The notes beneath the pieces are model-generated. The model was not told the origin of the DNA. It was given only the letters and a program-made list of their open reading frames with translations, and searched no databases. From assembly GCF_001956045.1 (NCBI RefSeq), contig NZ_MRTH01000022.1:1-64000 (forward strand): DNA of 64,000 nt, written 5' to 3'. Source of the stretch: Paenibacillus sp. FSL H7-0331 (GTDB lineage: Bacteria > Bacillota > Bacilli > Paenibacillales > NBRC-103111). The stretch's first letter is position 1. Every line of letters begins with the position of its first letter. The translations under genes and the position numbers were made by a program. Below, piece by piece: positions 1-9,370 of the stretch.

Positions 1-2925
1 CAATCCAGCAGTAATAACCTCGACACGGTAGCGAATATTGAAGCCAACGGCACGGTAATCGGCAGTTACGCGGCTGATCTTGGGGCATTTGATGTAACGG
101 GCCTTACGGCCAGCACGGCCTATCACTTTAATGTCATTGTGAAGGACGAATCGGGTAATAAGACCGCCTATACGTCGAAACAAGTCACCACAGACGCAGC
201 GCCTACGTTTACGATAAACGCTATCGATAACCATTCTGTCGTGGCGTTGATGGTTGGATATGCAACGGGTACCCAAGAAACCAAGACGATCACGGTATCT
301 CGAACAGGAACCGGGAATTTGACTGACTTGAGGGCAGCATTAAGTGGTACGAATGCAAGCGATTTTATTATAGCCCAGCCGAATGAAACAATTTTGAGTA
401 GTACAGTACCGTCTACAACCTTTACAGTAAAGGCACATGACGGCTTAGCAGTAGGAACGTACAACGCAACTGTAACTGTATCGGCGGACCATATGACCGA
501 CGAGACGTTTACGGTCACCCAGGTTGTGTATGCAGTTGAACCTACTATGATTGTATCCGCATTATCTGGTGACGGTTATGTAGACATTACTTGGAAATCT
601 GTTGGGATGGAAGGATACAAGGTATTTCAGTCTACGGTGTCTGGTTCCTACGGATCCGCTGAAGATACGGTTGGGGGTTCTGTTTACAGTTCCAAAATCA
701 CTGGACTCGTGAATGGCACAACGTATTTCTTTGTAGTCCGCTCCACTCATGGGGGCATTGAAAGTCAAGCTTCAAATGAAGTTAGCCGTATACCGCAGGT
801 GACCGCACCTGTTGCTCCGGTTCTGCAATCTGCAGTTGCAGGAGACGGGCATGTAAATTTGCGTTGGAATTCTGTAGTCGGTTCAAAAGAATATCGAATA
901 TATAGCAGTAACACGAATGGTTCTTACAATGCGCCATTGGCAACGGTCAGCGGGTCAGTGTATGCCTATGATGCTGTGGGTTTGGTTAACGGTATGACTT
1001 ATTATTTTGCAATAAAAGCATCGAATCCAGGAGGAGATAGCGCAGCTTCGAATGAACTAAGTGCTGTTCCCCAAGTTGCATCGCCATCCGTTCCATCTAT
1101 ATCTTCAGCTGCAGCAGGTAATAGACAGGTAAGGCTAACTTGGACTGGAGTAGCAGGTACAACAGGGTATAAGATATACAAAAGTACAGTTGCTGGAACC
1201 TATGCAGCAGAAACAACAACTGTTAGCGGCTCCGTATACAGTTATGAAGTTCCAGGTCTGATCAATGGAACAACCTACTATTTTATAGTTAAAGCAACAA
1301 ATCCAGGAGGAGATAGCGCAGCTTCCAATGAGGCCAGTGCCACTCCGAAGACCGTGCCGGCAGCACCCACTGGAGTTGAGGCATCAGGAGGCAATACACA
1401 TGCAACAGTGAGCTTTATAGCACCAGCTGATAATGGTGGAAGTGAAATAACAGGTTACGAAGCCATTGCATTACCGGGTAATATCTCGCTTAGCGGCACT
1501 TCAAGTCCGATTACATTTACAGGATTATCGAATGGAACAACATATACCTTTAAGGTAAAAGCTGTTAATAGCGCAGGCAGCAGTGAGTCTTCCGCGGCTT
1601 CAAACGAAGTCACACCAAGATCATTTTCAAACAACGGCAATAGTGGTAGTAGTGGCGCAGCGGCACAACTGACAACAGGGGTTGACGTGCTGTTTAATGG
1701 CAAACAAGAGCAGATAGGAACTGCAACAACAAGAATAGTGGATGGGCAAACAGTAACGACAATTACTTTTGATCCCAAGAAGTTGGTAGAAAGGCTTGCT
1801 GCGGAGGATCAGAAAGCCGTGATCACGATACCTGTGAGTACAGCTTCCGATGTTGTCATCGGAGAGTTTGACGGACAAATGGTCAGAAGCATGGAACAAA
1901 ATCAAGCCGTAGTTGTCATACAAACAGACAGCGCTTCTTACACATTGCCAGCCCAGCAAATCGATATCAATTCGATCATTGGAACATTTGGAAAGAACTC
2001 AGCACTCCAGGACATTAAGATTCAGATCATGATTGCTAAACCAACAGCGGATACACTAAAAATCGTTGAAGATGCAGCTCAAAAAGGCGGGTTTACTGTA
2101 GTTGTACCGCCACTCAATTTTATAATAAAAGCTACTTATGAGGGTACAACCATTGAAGTGTCCCAGTTCAACGTATATGTGGAAAGGACAATTGCCATTC
2201 CAGATGGCGTTGATCCTAAACATATAACAACTGGTATTGTTGTTGATCCTGACGGAAGCGTCCGTCATGTTCCCACCCGGATTGTCGTTGTTGCAAATAA
2301 GCAATTTGCTAAGGTAAACAGCTTGACCAACAGTACGTACGCAATTGTATGGCATCCAGTTACTTTTAAGGATCTCGAAAACCACTGGGCAAAAGAGGCT
2401 GTCAACGATATGGGATCCAGAATGGTTATCAACGGGGTAAGTAATGACACCTTTGCGCCAGATCAAAACATAACACGTGCTGAATTTGCAGCTATGATCG
2501 TTCGCGCATTGGGACTGAAAGCAGATAACGGCTTGAGCCCGTTTAAGGATGTTCAATCAAGCGCATGGTATAACGGTTATGTGAACACAGCGTTGAATGG
2601 CAGTATTGTTACTGGATTTGATAATGGTACATTTGCTCCAGAAGATAAGATTACCAGAGAACAGGCCATGATGATGATTGCCAATGCGATGAAAATAACC
2701 GGTCTTCAGGTTAATCTTCAAGCACAAGAGGCTGGACAATTGCTGAGTAAATTTGACGACGGCAATCTTGCAGCGGAATGGGCGAGGGCTAGTATCGCAA
2801 ATTGCTTGGATGCGGGAATTGTTACTGGCAGGAACGGTAATCAGCTTGAGCCCAAAGAGTCTATCTCAAGAGCGGAGGTTGCAATCCTTGTTCAGAGACT
2901 TTTACAAAAATCTGGACTGATCTAA
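1..2925 (+). CDS. S-layer surface protein with FN3 repeats (5' partial)
   Basis: The frame is open from base 1 with no stop, so the true start lies upstream; a GTG at 139 is only an internal codon. In order I see a short beta-sandwich-like stretch (about bases 200-540), four fibronectin type III repeats (about 541-1620, each with NGTTY/NGMTY and ASNE motifs), a Gly/Ser/Asn linker, a region of unknown fold (about 1665-2360) and three S-layer homology domains (FKDLENHWA, FKDVQSSAW, and a divergent third one ending at the stop). SLH domains anchor proteins to pyruvylated secondary wall polymers, so this is probably an exported adhesin or enzyme scaffold. The FN3 repeats arose by recent duplication: 26 identical bases recur at 1024-1049 and 1300-1325. 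Any catalytic domain would lie upstream of the window. Confidence 0.9.
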   Translation, partial: QSSSNNLDTVANIEANGTVIGSYAADLGAFDVTGLTASTAYHFNVIVKDESGNKTAYTSKQVTTDAAPTFTINAIDNHSVVALMVGYATGTQETKTITVSRTGTGNLTDLRAALSGTNASDFIIAQPNETILSSTVPSTTFTVKAHDGLAVGTYNATVTVSADHMTDETFTVTQVVYAVEPTMIVSALSGDGYVDITWKSVGMEGYKVFQSTVSGSYGSAEDTVGGSVYSSKITGLVNGTTYFFVVRSTHGGIESQASNEVSRIPQVTAPVAPVLQSAVAGDGHVNLRWNSVVGSKEYRIYSSNTNGSYNAPLATVSGSVYAYDAVGLVNGMTYYFAIKASNPGGDSAASNELSAVPQVASPSVPSISSAAAGNRQVRLTWTGVAGTTGYKIYKSTVAGTYAAETTTVSGSVYSYEVPGLINGTTYYFIVKATNPGGDSAASNEASATPKTVPAAPTGVEASGGNTHATVSFIAPADNGGSEITGYEAIALPGNISLSGTSSPITFTGLSNGTTYTFKVKAVNSAGSSESSAASNEVTPRSFSNNGNSGSSGAAAQLTTGVDVLFNGKQEQIGTATTRIVDGQTVTTITFDPKKLVERLAAEDQKAVITIPVSTASDVVIGEFDGQMVRSMEQNQAVVVIQTDSASYTLPAQQIDINSIIGTFGKNSALQDIKIQIMIAKPTADTLKIVEDAAQKGGFTVVVPPLNFIIKATYEGTTIEVSQFNVYVERTIAIPDGVDPKHITTGIVVDPDGSVRHVPTRIVVVANKQFAKVNSLTNSTYAIVWHPVTFKDLENHWAKEAVNDMGSRMVINGVSNDTFAPDQNITRAEFAAMIVRALGLKADNGLSPFKDVQSSAWYNGYVNTALNGSIVTGFDNGTFAPEDKITREQAMMMIANAMKITGLQVNLQAQEAGQLLSKFDDGNLAAEWARASIANCLDAGIVTGRNGNQLEPKESISRAEVAILVQRLLQKSGLI

Positions 2926-3115
2926 ACTAACAGCCAGTATATAAGGTCGTGTCAGGTTATTGCTGAATATTCATTCATCTTTCCACTATGGCAAAATTCA
3001 ACTTTCAATTAGCTTCGCCATACTTCCACCATGTTCAGGAGCTTTCTACTCTGACATAATATGGTTAACCAGAACAGGGAGTGGTGTTATTCCCACCCTT
3101 ATAGGAGGAATTGGC

Positions 3116-4042
3116 ATGTTTCATAAAACGGTGACGCTGCAACCTTTTGTTGATATTTCGGTGCATACCGAGGGATACGAGATGGTCTCAGCTCAGTTCG
3201 GCGGCGATAACTGCGTATATGTCCTGCTGATTAACCAGATCCCGGAACGGGAACGTGGGATGTTCGTCCCATCGGCTCTGAAGCAAACGTATACCTACAA
3301 GGTACTGATAGTAGAAGATCAATGTATCGATGAAGTAGTGATTGGGGGTCAGCATTTTAATTATCATTATGTCCAACCGCTTCGTAGACATCTGCTGTTG
3401 GTCGGAGCGCGCTGCTCTTATTATGGTGCAGACAAATATGATCTGAATGCCAAAGTGTGTGATTATAAAGGACGTACCATTCGTGAGTTCCTGCTTGGAG
3501 ACGGGATTCAGAGTGTTCAAGTGACGGAGAAAGGTACCATCTGGACCAGCTATTTCGACGAAGGCGTTTTCGGAAATAACGGTTGGGATCAACCTGTCGG
3601 CGCGCACGGCCTTCTAGCCTGGGATGAGCATGGCAACAAAATATACGAAGATAATGTCGCGGATATTGCCGATTGTTATGCATTGAATGTTGTCCATGAG
3701 GAGGAGGTCTGGTTTTATTATTATACAGACTTCTTGCTGGGTTGCATCACAGGAGGACCCGGTCAGGCCAAGGTCAGTTTTATGAATCCTGAGATTTCCG
3801 GATCGGCTGGGTTCTGTACCGATGGTTGTCACTTCTTGTTCGACGGTGGTTACGGAAAAAGTGGAGACTACATTATCAAGAAAAATGAAAAAGCGGCGAG
3901 CTTGACCAAAGGGCACAAGGTACATTTTCTGAATGAAAAAGCCGAGCCACTTGCACCGCTTACGCAAGATTTTCGAGAAGATCGTGTGCTATTCAGTAAA
4001 AATAATTTGTTATACCAGGTATCGATTAAAGAATTGGTTTGA
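3116..4042 (+). CDS. Hypothetical propeller-like protein
   Basis: The frame is open from 2960, but an AGGAGG-like site (ATAGGAGGAATTGGC) sits just before the ATG at 3116, which gives 308 residues. No signal peptide or membrane segment is visible. The protein is rich in aromatic residues and has repeated short beta-strand/turn blocks (GTIWTSYFDEGVFG, GAHGLLAWDEHGNKI, GYGKSGDYII), suggesting a beta-propeller-like cytoplasmic fold. I do not recognise a catalytic motif. It stands alone between the S-layer protein and a small minus-strand gene. Function unknown. Confidence 0.75.
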   Translation: MFHKTVTLQPFVDISVHTEGYEMVSAQFGGDNCVYVLLINQIPERERGMFVPSALKQTYTYKVLIVEDQCIDEVVIGGQHFNYHYVQPLRRHLLLVGARCSYYGADKYDLNAKVCDYKGRTIREFLLGDGIQSVQVTEKGTIWTSYFDEGVFGNNGWDQPVGAHGLLAWDEHGNKIYEDNVADIADCYALNVVHEEEVWFYYYTDFLLGCITGGPGQAKVSFMNPEISGSAGFCTDGCHFLFDGGYGKSGDYIIKKNEKAASLTKGHKVHFLNEKAEPLAPLTQDFREDRVLFSKNNLLYQVSIKELV

Positions 4043-4251
4043 TGATGCTTGAACAATCCGATTGCGACCGATGAGGAATCATAGTGAAGAGGCCTTCGTT
4101 GGACGAGGTTTTGGGGGCTGTGACAGGTTGAGAAATAGTGACCTGCTGCAGCCCTCGTTGGGTCATTCTACAAACAGCCTGCAAACAAGAACCGGCGACT
4201 CCGAGCGTATAAGCCAAGGCACTGATGTATGGATATGGAAAATGAAGTCGT

Positions 4252-4566
4252 TTAGTACTGCCCCCGCTCCAAGTTATCTACATATTCCTTGGCTTCTTTG
4301 AGGCCGAGACCACTAGCTTTTTTGAACTCTTTAATTGCCTGAATCCTTTTTCCTGAAGCAAGCAGCAAGCGCAATCTCTCATCAAGATTTGAAGAGGGCG
4401 GTGTATTAAGGTTTGGCTTGGAGGATCCGTATACTTTCGGCCCGATGTTAGGCCCTTGCAGATCCGATTTTATTTCATTAAGCTGTCTCTGCAAGCTGAA
4501 CACTTTCAGCAGAAGCAAGAGAGACAAGGCTAAAGCGCTGAGGGCAATAATTTCCACAGTCTCCAT
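4252..4566 (-). CDS. Membrane-tethered ribosomal L7/L12 C-terminal-like protein
   Basis: This 104-residue protein starts at the ATG at 4566, which is preceded by AGGGGAGATTTCAA; an upstream in-frame ATG at 4608 has no such site. Residues about 4-22 form one hydrophobic segment (IIALSALALSLLLLLKVF), followed by a charged coil and a Pro/Asn/Ser linker. The C-terminal 35 residues read KRIQAIKEFKKASGLGLKEAKEYVD, matching the helix-turn-helix of the L7/L12 stalk protein C-terminal domain (KIxVIKxVRxxTGLGLKEAKxLVD). In ribosomal L7/L12 this face recruits translational GTPases. Here the stalk N-terminal dimerisation domain is absent and replaced by a membrane anchor. Role unknown; the domain assignment is fairly secure. 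Confidence 0.8.
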   Translation of the reverse strand: METVEIIALSALALSLLLLLKVFSLQRQLNEIKSDLQGPNIGPKVYGSSKPNLNTPPSSNLDERLRLLLASGKRIQAIKEFKKASGLGLKEAKEYVDNLERGQY

Positions 4567-5149
4567 TTGAAATCTCCCCTTCCCATATGATAGTTCATTA
4601 TAGCACAATCACTATTATGGGCAGTAGAGTCTACGGATGTTCATCGGCCCGCGAGGCACCGGTACGGAGATTACTTTGATAGCAGAAAATGTTTGATTTA
4701 TATAAGAGGACAAGAACATAACCCTATTCTCGAGCGAAGTTGAACTCATTTAATTATTCAGTTAAGCTAGTATAGGCCAAGAATTATCTCCCTCGTTCTC
4801 CGTGATTGCCGGGCATGTGAAGAGATAAAAGCAAAATTATAACGCCACTACAAGCCCTCGCAACAGCAATAATGTGATAAATGGCTTAGTAATCCGAGCA
4901 GGAAGTGGATAAAGAACGACTGACGTTAACCTTTATCAATAGCAACGATTTTAATTGAATGCAATCGATTCCGGTTACCAAGTTGAAAAGTTCAACCGCT
5001 AATTTCTAGATTGAGCTTTTTTTCTATGATAATTTTGGAGTTTTTTTCACTTGATAATATTAGAAATAAGTTCAATTTTGAGGATAATTGTCTAGTGTTT
5101 GATGGAAAACTTTAAGGGCAAACAATCCAAAAGAAAGAAGTGTTAAACA
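4567..5149. other. Intergenic stretch, nothing recognised
   Basis: About 580 AT-rich bases between the divergently transcribed L7/L12-like and AlkD-like genes. It must contain both promoters, but I could not pick a convincing -35/-10 pair. No riboswitch, tRNA or ORF with a ribosome binding site was found. Confidence 0.4.
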
Positions 5150-5857
5150 ATGAATGTAGAAATGGTTATGCAGGAGCTTGAAGCTCTCGGCAAGGAACGA
5201 ACTAAGAAAATTTACGGATCGAATGGCGCGCACGAACCGCTTTTTGGCGTGGCTACAGGTGATATGAAGCCCATTGCCAAGAAAATTAAAAAAAATCAAC
5301 TTTTGGCTGAGCAGCTATACACCACAGGGAACTACGACGCAATGTACTTTGCCGGCATAATTGCAGACCCAAAAGCAATGACTGAAGTGGATTTTGAGCG
5401 TTGGATGGATATGGCTTATTTTTATATGCTGTCCGATTATGTGGTTGCAGTAACCTTGTCAGAAACAGATATTGCACAAGAAGTTGCCGATAAATGGATC
5501 GCAAGCAGCGAAGAACTGAGAATGTCAGCGGGCTGGAGTTGTTACTGCTGGCTCTTGGGTAATCGCCCGGACGGTGAATTTTCTGAAAGCAAAATTGCCA
5601 ATATGCTTGAAATTGTGGAAAATACGATTCACGATTCTCCCGAACGAACTAAATACGCTATGAATAATTTTATTTACACAGTGGGGGTATCCTATTTGCC
5701 ACTCCATGATAAGGCGGTCGAGACCGCAAAGGCAGTAGGCCCAGTAGAAGTTAAACGGGACAAGACAAAAAGCAGTTTCCTACTCGCTTCCGAAAATATT
5801 CAAAAGGCAGTAGATAAAGGGCAACTTGGTTTCAAAAGCAAACATGTTAGGTGCTAG
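5150..5857 (+). CDS. AlkD-family DNA alkylation repair protein
   Basis: This 235-residue protein has the features of the DNA alkylation repair family (AlkC/AlkD-like, HEAT-like repeats): an N-terminal helix pair, FGVATGDMKPIAKKIKKNQLLAEQLY, the block DAMYFAGIIADP, and a Trp/Asp-containing SDYVV region. Known members remove 3-methyladenine and 7-methylguanine lesions without base flipping. Its length matches the family, and the C-terminal GFKSKHVRC ending is typical of Firmicute members as I recall them. The ATG start follows AAAGAAAGAAG. It is monocistronic, ending before a hairpin terminator at 6002. Confidence 0.85.
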   Translation: MNVEMVMQELEALGKERTKKIYGSNGAHEPLFGVATGDMKPIAKKIKKNQLLAEQLYTTGNYDAMYFAGIIADPKAMTEVDFERWMDMAYFYMLSDYVVAVTLSETDIAQEVADKWIASSEELRMSAGWSCYCWLLGNRPDGEFSESKIANMLEIVENTIHDSPERTKYAMNNFIYTVGVSYLPLHDKAVETAKAVGPVEVKRDKTKSSFLLASENIQKAVDKGQLGFKSKHVRC

Positions 5858-6001
5858 ACTATAATGGGTTCCTTCCTTTCTTAAATGGCCCCGATATGCC
5901 ACTAATGTAGCAATGAACGTATTGGATAATCCGTCACCATCCCATAAAAAACTCGCAGCACACATTGACCAGTATGTACGATGAGTAACCATATAAACCT
6001 G

Positions 6002-6033
6002 AAGGATGAGCATAATGATCATCCTTATTTTTA
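6002..6033 (+). terminator. Rho-independent terminator after the AlkD-like gene
   Basis: AAGGATGA and TCATCCTT form an 8-bp stem with a 9-base loop, followed by a T-rich tail (ATTTTTAT). It lies 145 bases after the AlkD-like stop codon. Confidence 0.65.
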
Positions 6034-6466
6034 TGTCTTTAGATAAAAAAGAAATCCTACAAGTCATTCTCCGGAATGACTATTTGCGGGAAGCCTTATG
6101 GATATGTCTTACTAGCCGGAGACGATCCCGATTTTCCGTTTTTGGGTTTGCTTCCTTTTTCGGATTCATTTTTGCTTATAGTTTCCATGTACTATTTTTA
6201 AATCTTAAACCTGGTTTTCAGGGTTTCTTATCGACATAACCCACCAAAATTTGAGACCAGCGCCTTTTGCCACATTTTATAAGAATGTCTATAATACTAG
6301 TATCCTGTGGGTAATAGGTTAGGTCATGTTGCGAGTGTTACTCTATAAACCTCCGATCGATCGGTGACTCTGGTTTTCATGAATTCATTTATTTATCCAT
6401 GGCCGGACCGTCGTCAAGGGAGACGTCCCATTCGTACGAGGCCGGCTTTCAAAGGAGGCGACCGTA
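6034..6466. other. Intergenic stretch upstream of the PrsW-toxin gene
   Basis: About 430 bases with no supportable gene. A weak open frame at 6006-6239 begins inside the terminator hairpin and lacks a ribosome binding site. The promoter of the PrsW gene must be here; a palindromic GATCGATC lies near 6355. Confidence 0.4.
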
Positions 6467-8674
6467 GTGAATACGATCTGGTCCATTCGAACCGGAATTC
6501 GGGATTTCCTTGAGGTCATCTATCGAACTTGCCAAGCATGGATTGGGAAATATCCGTTTATTAAAACGGCGTATACGGTTTTTTCCTGGTTGTCGCTAAT
6601 CATGTTTGCTTTAAGCTTGGTTTTCGTTAAAGAATCGCGCACCATGATGGTTCAATATTTATGGTCGTTTTATGTGCTGCTGCAATTTTGGTTTCTGTGC
6701 CGAAGCAAAACGATGCCGTGGAAGCCGATCGTTCTGTTCGTTCTGGCAGGCGTTTTTCTTGTCGTACCGTTCACGACGCTTACGGTGAATGCTCTCCACG
6801 TGCTTTTCAGCGGAAAAACATCCGACCTTTGGTCCATTGCTGTGATCACGCCGATTTTCGAAGAATTGTGGAAGCTCCTTCCGCTAGGTATATTTCTGTT
6901 GTTTTCACGTAGAGCTTCCGCCTTGAGTTTAAGCGATTACACGCTTATCGGTGCGGCAACCGGCGTGGGCTTCCAACTGATGGAGGAGCTTTCCCGAAGA
7001 TGGCTAAGTTCCGGCATTCTTGCGAAAAAGTTCGGCTACAGCTTTACGATGCTGGGCGGCGAAACTATCCATTGGGACTTTTTCTCGCTGTTCCCGGGGC
7101 GCTTCGAAGAAAGTCTGTTTCCGACGCTGATGACCGTCGGTCATCCCGTACATACCGCCATGATAGCGCTTGCGTGCGGGATAGCGTATCGGCTACGGAC
7201 AAGACTGACGAAATGGGTTTTTCTGTTCCCGGTAATTATTTTGCTTTGGTCCATCCTGGATCACGCGGCCTATAACGGCCAACACAAGCTGCCAGGTTGG
7301 GTGTTCCGGCTTCATGATTGGACCGGCAGCGGTTATAAAACTCAGCCGACCTTCCTTTTAATGCTGGCCACATCGCTTTTTGCCGATTACTGGTCGCTGA
7401 ACAAAATACGAAACCGCCTTCCGGCGCTGCCGAACGAGCCGCTTTTTAATCCGATTAACGAGCTGTGGAATATGGCCCGCTCTTTTTGTCTGGACCGGGG
7501 AAAATTCATATATTGGCTCAGCTTTTACCGAGAACGCAGGGAGCTTGGATTTCATTTGCTCTACGGGAACGAGGAAGCTACCGACCGCAAGGCGGTTGTC
7601 CAGGCTCGGGTGAAAGCTCTTTGCCAGACGCTGACCGTACTTACGTTGATTCTTCTCGTGACCAGTCTGTTCGCAGGCATCGGGGCTTATACGGGTGGAG
7701 GGGAAACAGCATGTTTCGCCTGCATGTTCGATTCGCTGCAAGATTGGTGGGATCGGCTGGAATGGTATGAACAGGGCGCGCTCTTGCTCGGGGCCCTTGC
7801 CTTGTCGCTGCTGTTCGTCGGATTCTGGCCGGCTTTAGGCATTGGGATGTCGGCGGTGGGAATCGCTGGAAGCGGACATGAGATTGCCGGTTATATCCGC
7901 GATCCAAAGAAGCTCCTGACTCCCGAAAATATGCTTTCTGTGGCTATAGGCATTGCACTAAGCCGAATCCCATTCGGCAAAGCGCTACGATGGGTGGGGG
8001 AGAAAGGACGCCGTTATGTGCGCAAGCTTCTGGATAGGCTCGGTTCCCGGAAGCCGGATGTCGACGTCCCGGTTAAACCGAAACCTCCGAAGAATGACGG
8101 CAAAAGCCCGGACAAGCATCCGGACGATCCCAAGAAGCCGGATGACGATACGTCGAATAAAGCCGATGAAGGGACGGGGGAGCTTAAAACCGAAGAGGTT
8201 ATTGCTCCACAAAGTGGTAAAGCGATTAAGGTTTATACAGATGGAAATACGATAATACCAGTTGATAAAATTGAGAAATATTTGAGAGGCAAGGTCAACG
8301 TTAATATTCAAGAATTGACAAAAGAACTTCGAGATTTAAAGCAATTAAGACAGACCCAAAGAAAGGTATTTGATGCAGACCCTCAAAACGCCGAACGTAT
8401 TAAAAGACTTGAAAAAATGAAACATAATTTTGACCGTTCGGATGATATGAGACAAAAACTTGAGTCGATAGGACTTAGTGATACAATAGAGAATAATCAG
8501 TCCATTGCAAAACATTTATTAGAAGTAGGTAAGCAGGTAAACCCTGAAAATACACTGGATTTCCCGAGTATATTAGAAGGTCCCAATGGGAGACTCAAGG
8601 TATTAACAACATGGAAAATGGTTGATGGACAACCATATTTATCAACAATAAAGTTAATCCCAACAACTATTTAG
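6467..8674 (+). CDS. PrsW-like intramembrane protease with C-terminal toxin-like tip
   Basis: GTG start with AAAGGAGGCG upstream; 735 residues. Residues 1-300 hold about eight hydrophobic segments and the hallmarks of PrsW-type glutamic intramembrane proteases: EExxK at E132-E133-K136, EExxR at E173-E174-R177, H226/H229 in HPVHTAMIALACG, and D265-H266. A second membrane region (about 380-480) is followed by a Pro/Lys/Asp-rich linker (about 537-570). The last ~155 residues are soluble and charged, and I do not recognise the family. Base composition shifts at the linker: by hand count the row at 8041 is 60% GC and the row at 8221 is 28% GC. A small gene follows after 15 bases. Together this is the layout of a polymorphic toxin with a replaceable tip plus immunity gene. 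The toxin role is inference; the PrsW-like motifs are directly visible. Confidence 0.72.
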   Translation: MNTIWSIRTGIRDFLEVIYRTCQAWIGKYPFIKTAYTVFSWLSLIMFALSLVFVKESRTMMVQYLWSFYVLLQFWFLCRSKTMPWKPIVLFVLAGVFLVVPFTTLTVNALHVLFSGKTSDLWSIAVITPIFEELWKLLPLGIFLLFSRRASALSLSDYTLIGAATGVGFQLMEELSRRWLSSGILAKKFGYSFTMLGGETIHWDFFSLFPGRFEESLFPTLMTVGHPVHTAMIALACGIAYRLRTRLTKWVFLFPVIILLWSILDHAAYNGQHKLPGWVFRLHDWTGSGYKTQPTFLLMLATSLFADYWSLNKIRNRLPALPNEPLFNPINELWNMARSFCLDRGKFIYWLSFYRERRELGFHLLYGNEEATDRKAVVQARVKALCQTLTVLTLILLVTSLFAGIGAYTGGGETACFACMFDSLQDWWDRLEWYEQGALLLGALALSLLFVGFWPALGIGMSAVGIAGSGHEIAGYIRDPKKLLTPENMLSVAIGIALSRIPFGKALRWVGEKGRRYVRKLLDRLGSRKPDVDVPVKPKPPKNDGKSPDKHPDDPKKPDDDTSNKADEGTGELKTEEVIAPQSGKAIKVYTDGNTIIPVDKIEKYLRGKVNVNIQELTKELRDLKQLRQTQRKVFDADPQNAERIKRLEKMKHNFDRSDDMRQKLESIGLSDTIENNQSIAKHLLEVGKQVNPENTLDFPSILEGPNGRLKVLTTWKMVDGQPYLSTIKLIPTTI

Positions 8675-8689
8675 TTATGGAGGTGTATG

Positions 8690-9190
8690 ATGGAAAACAA
8701 TGAGCAAATAGCAAAAGCAACGGCATTGGACAGAATAGTTAATTACGAGACGTATATTTCCAGTATGAATAATGCCCAATTAATTGCGATTGTTATCAGT
8801 TTAGAGAATTTTGAAGAAGCCGCTTCTGCTTTAACAGAACTATCTATAAGGGATAAGGAAAAAGCAACACCTTTCTGCTCTAAGATACTGGAAGAAAACT
8901 TGGGGGATGAGTTTCTCCAAGCGGTTGCATTTAATTTGCTTTATGAAGGTGACCATGAAAAGGCTATGGAGATCATTTGCAAAAATGTATCAAGTGCTCC
9001 TGCGGCATTATTAGGGGCAATAATGGACAATTTATCTACGGATAGTTTACAACCATTTGGACAGACACTTTCATCAGGGCTTCTAAATTCAATTGTAGAC
9101 AGATATTTAGAATTGAGTAATGCTGACAAGAAACGTATTCTTGAGAATTATGAATGGTTTCAGGAATCCTATGAAGACAAACTTTTGTAA
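8690..9190 (+). CDS. Putative immunity protein for the PrsW-linked tip
   Basis: About 166 residues, start at 8690 (or 8687) behind GGAGGTGT, 15 bases after the toxin-like gene, so probably co-transcribed. The protein is acidic, entirely helical in appearance and soluble, with HEAT-like helix pairs (LENFEEAASALTEL, KATPFCSKILEENLGDEFLQAVAFNLLYEGDHEKAM). It shares the low GC of the adjacent tip-coding segment and differs from the GC-rich PrsW part, consistent with the two moving as one cassette. I do not recognise a named immunity family; the role rests on position, size and composition. Confidence 0.6.
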   Translation: MENNEQIAKATALDRIVNYETYISSMNNAQLIAIVISLENFEEAASALTELSIRDKEKATPFCSKILEENLGDEFLQAVAFNLLYEGDHEKAMEIICKNVSSAPAALLGAIMDNLSTDSLQPFGQTLSSGLLNSIVDRYLELSNADKKRILENYEWFQESYEDKLL

Positions 9191-9370
9191 TTAGTAGCAG
9201 CAAACAACAACCGTTGAGTTCAATTGAGAAGAAACTAAGAGAAGCGGAAACGGAAAGTTCTTGTTAAGTCATATGAACTGTTTTACAATGAAGCTATTCA
9301 GATCGGTGTTTCCGAAGCGTACCCTGTTTGGTTCTTATGAACATCATCAATTCAATTGAAAGAGGTACAT

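Noticed and set aside
2056..2556. 166-residue minus-strand ORF under the S-layer gene
   Set aside because: Shadow frame of a clear coding sequence; no ribosome binding site or protein features.
4062..4301. 79-residue ORF between the propeller-like and L7/L12-like genes
   Set aside because: No ribosome binding site, odd composition, overlaps the end of the minus-strand gene.
6006..6239. 77-residue ORF with a hydrophobic stretch
   Set aside because: Begins inside a terminator hairpin and lacks a ribosome binding site.
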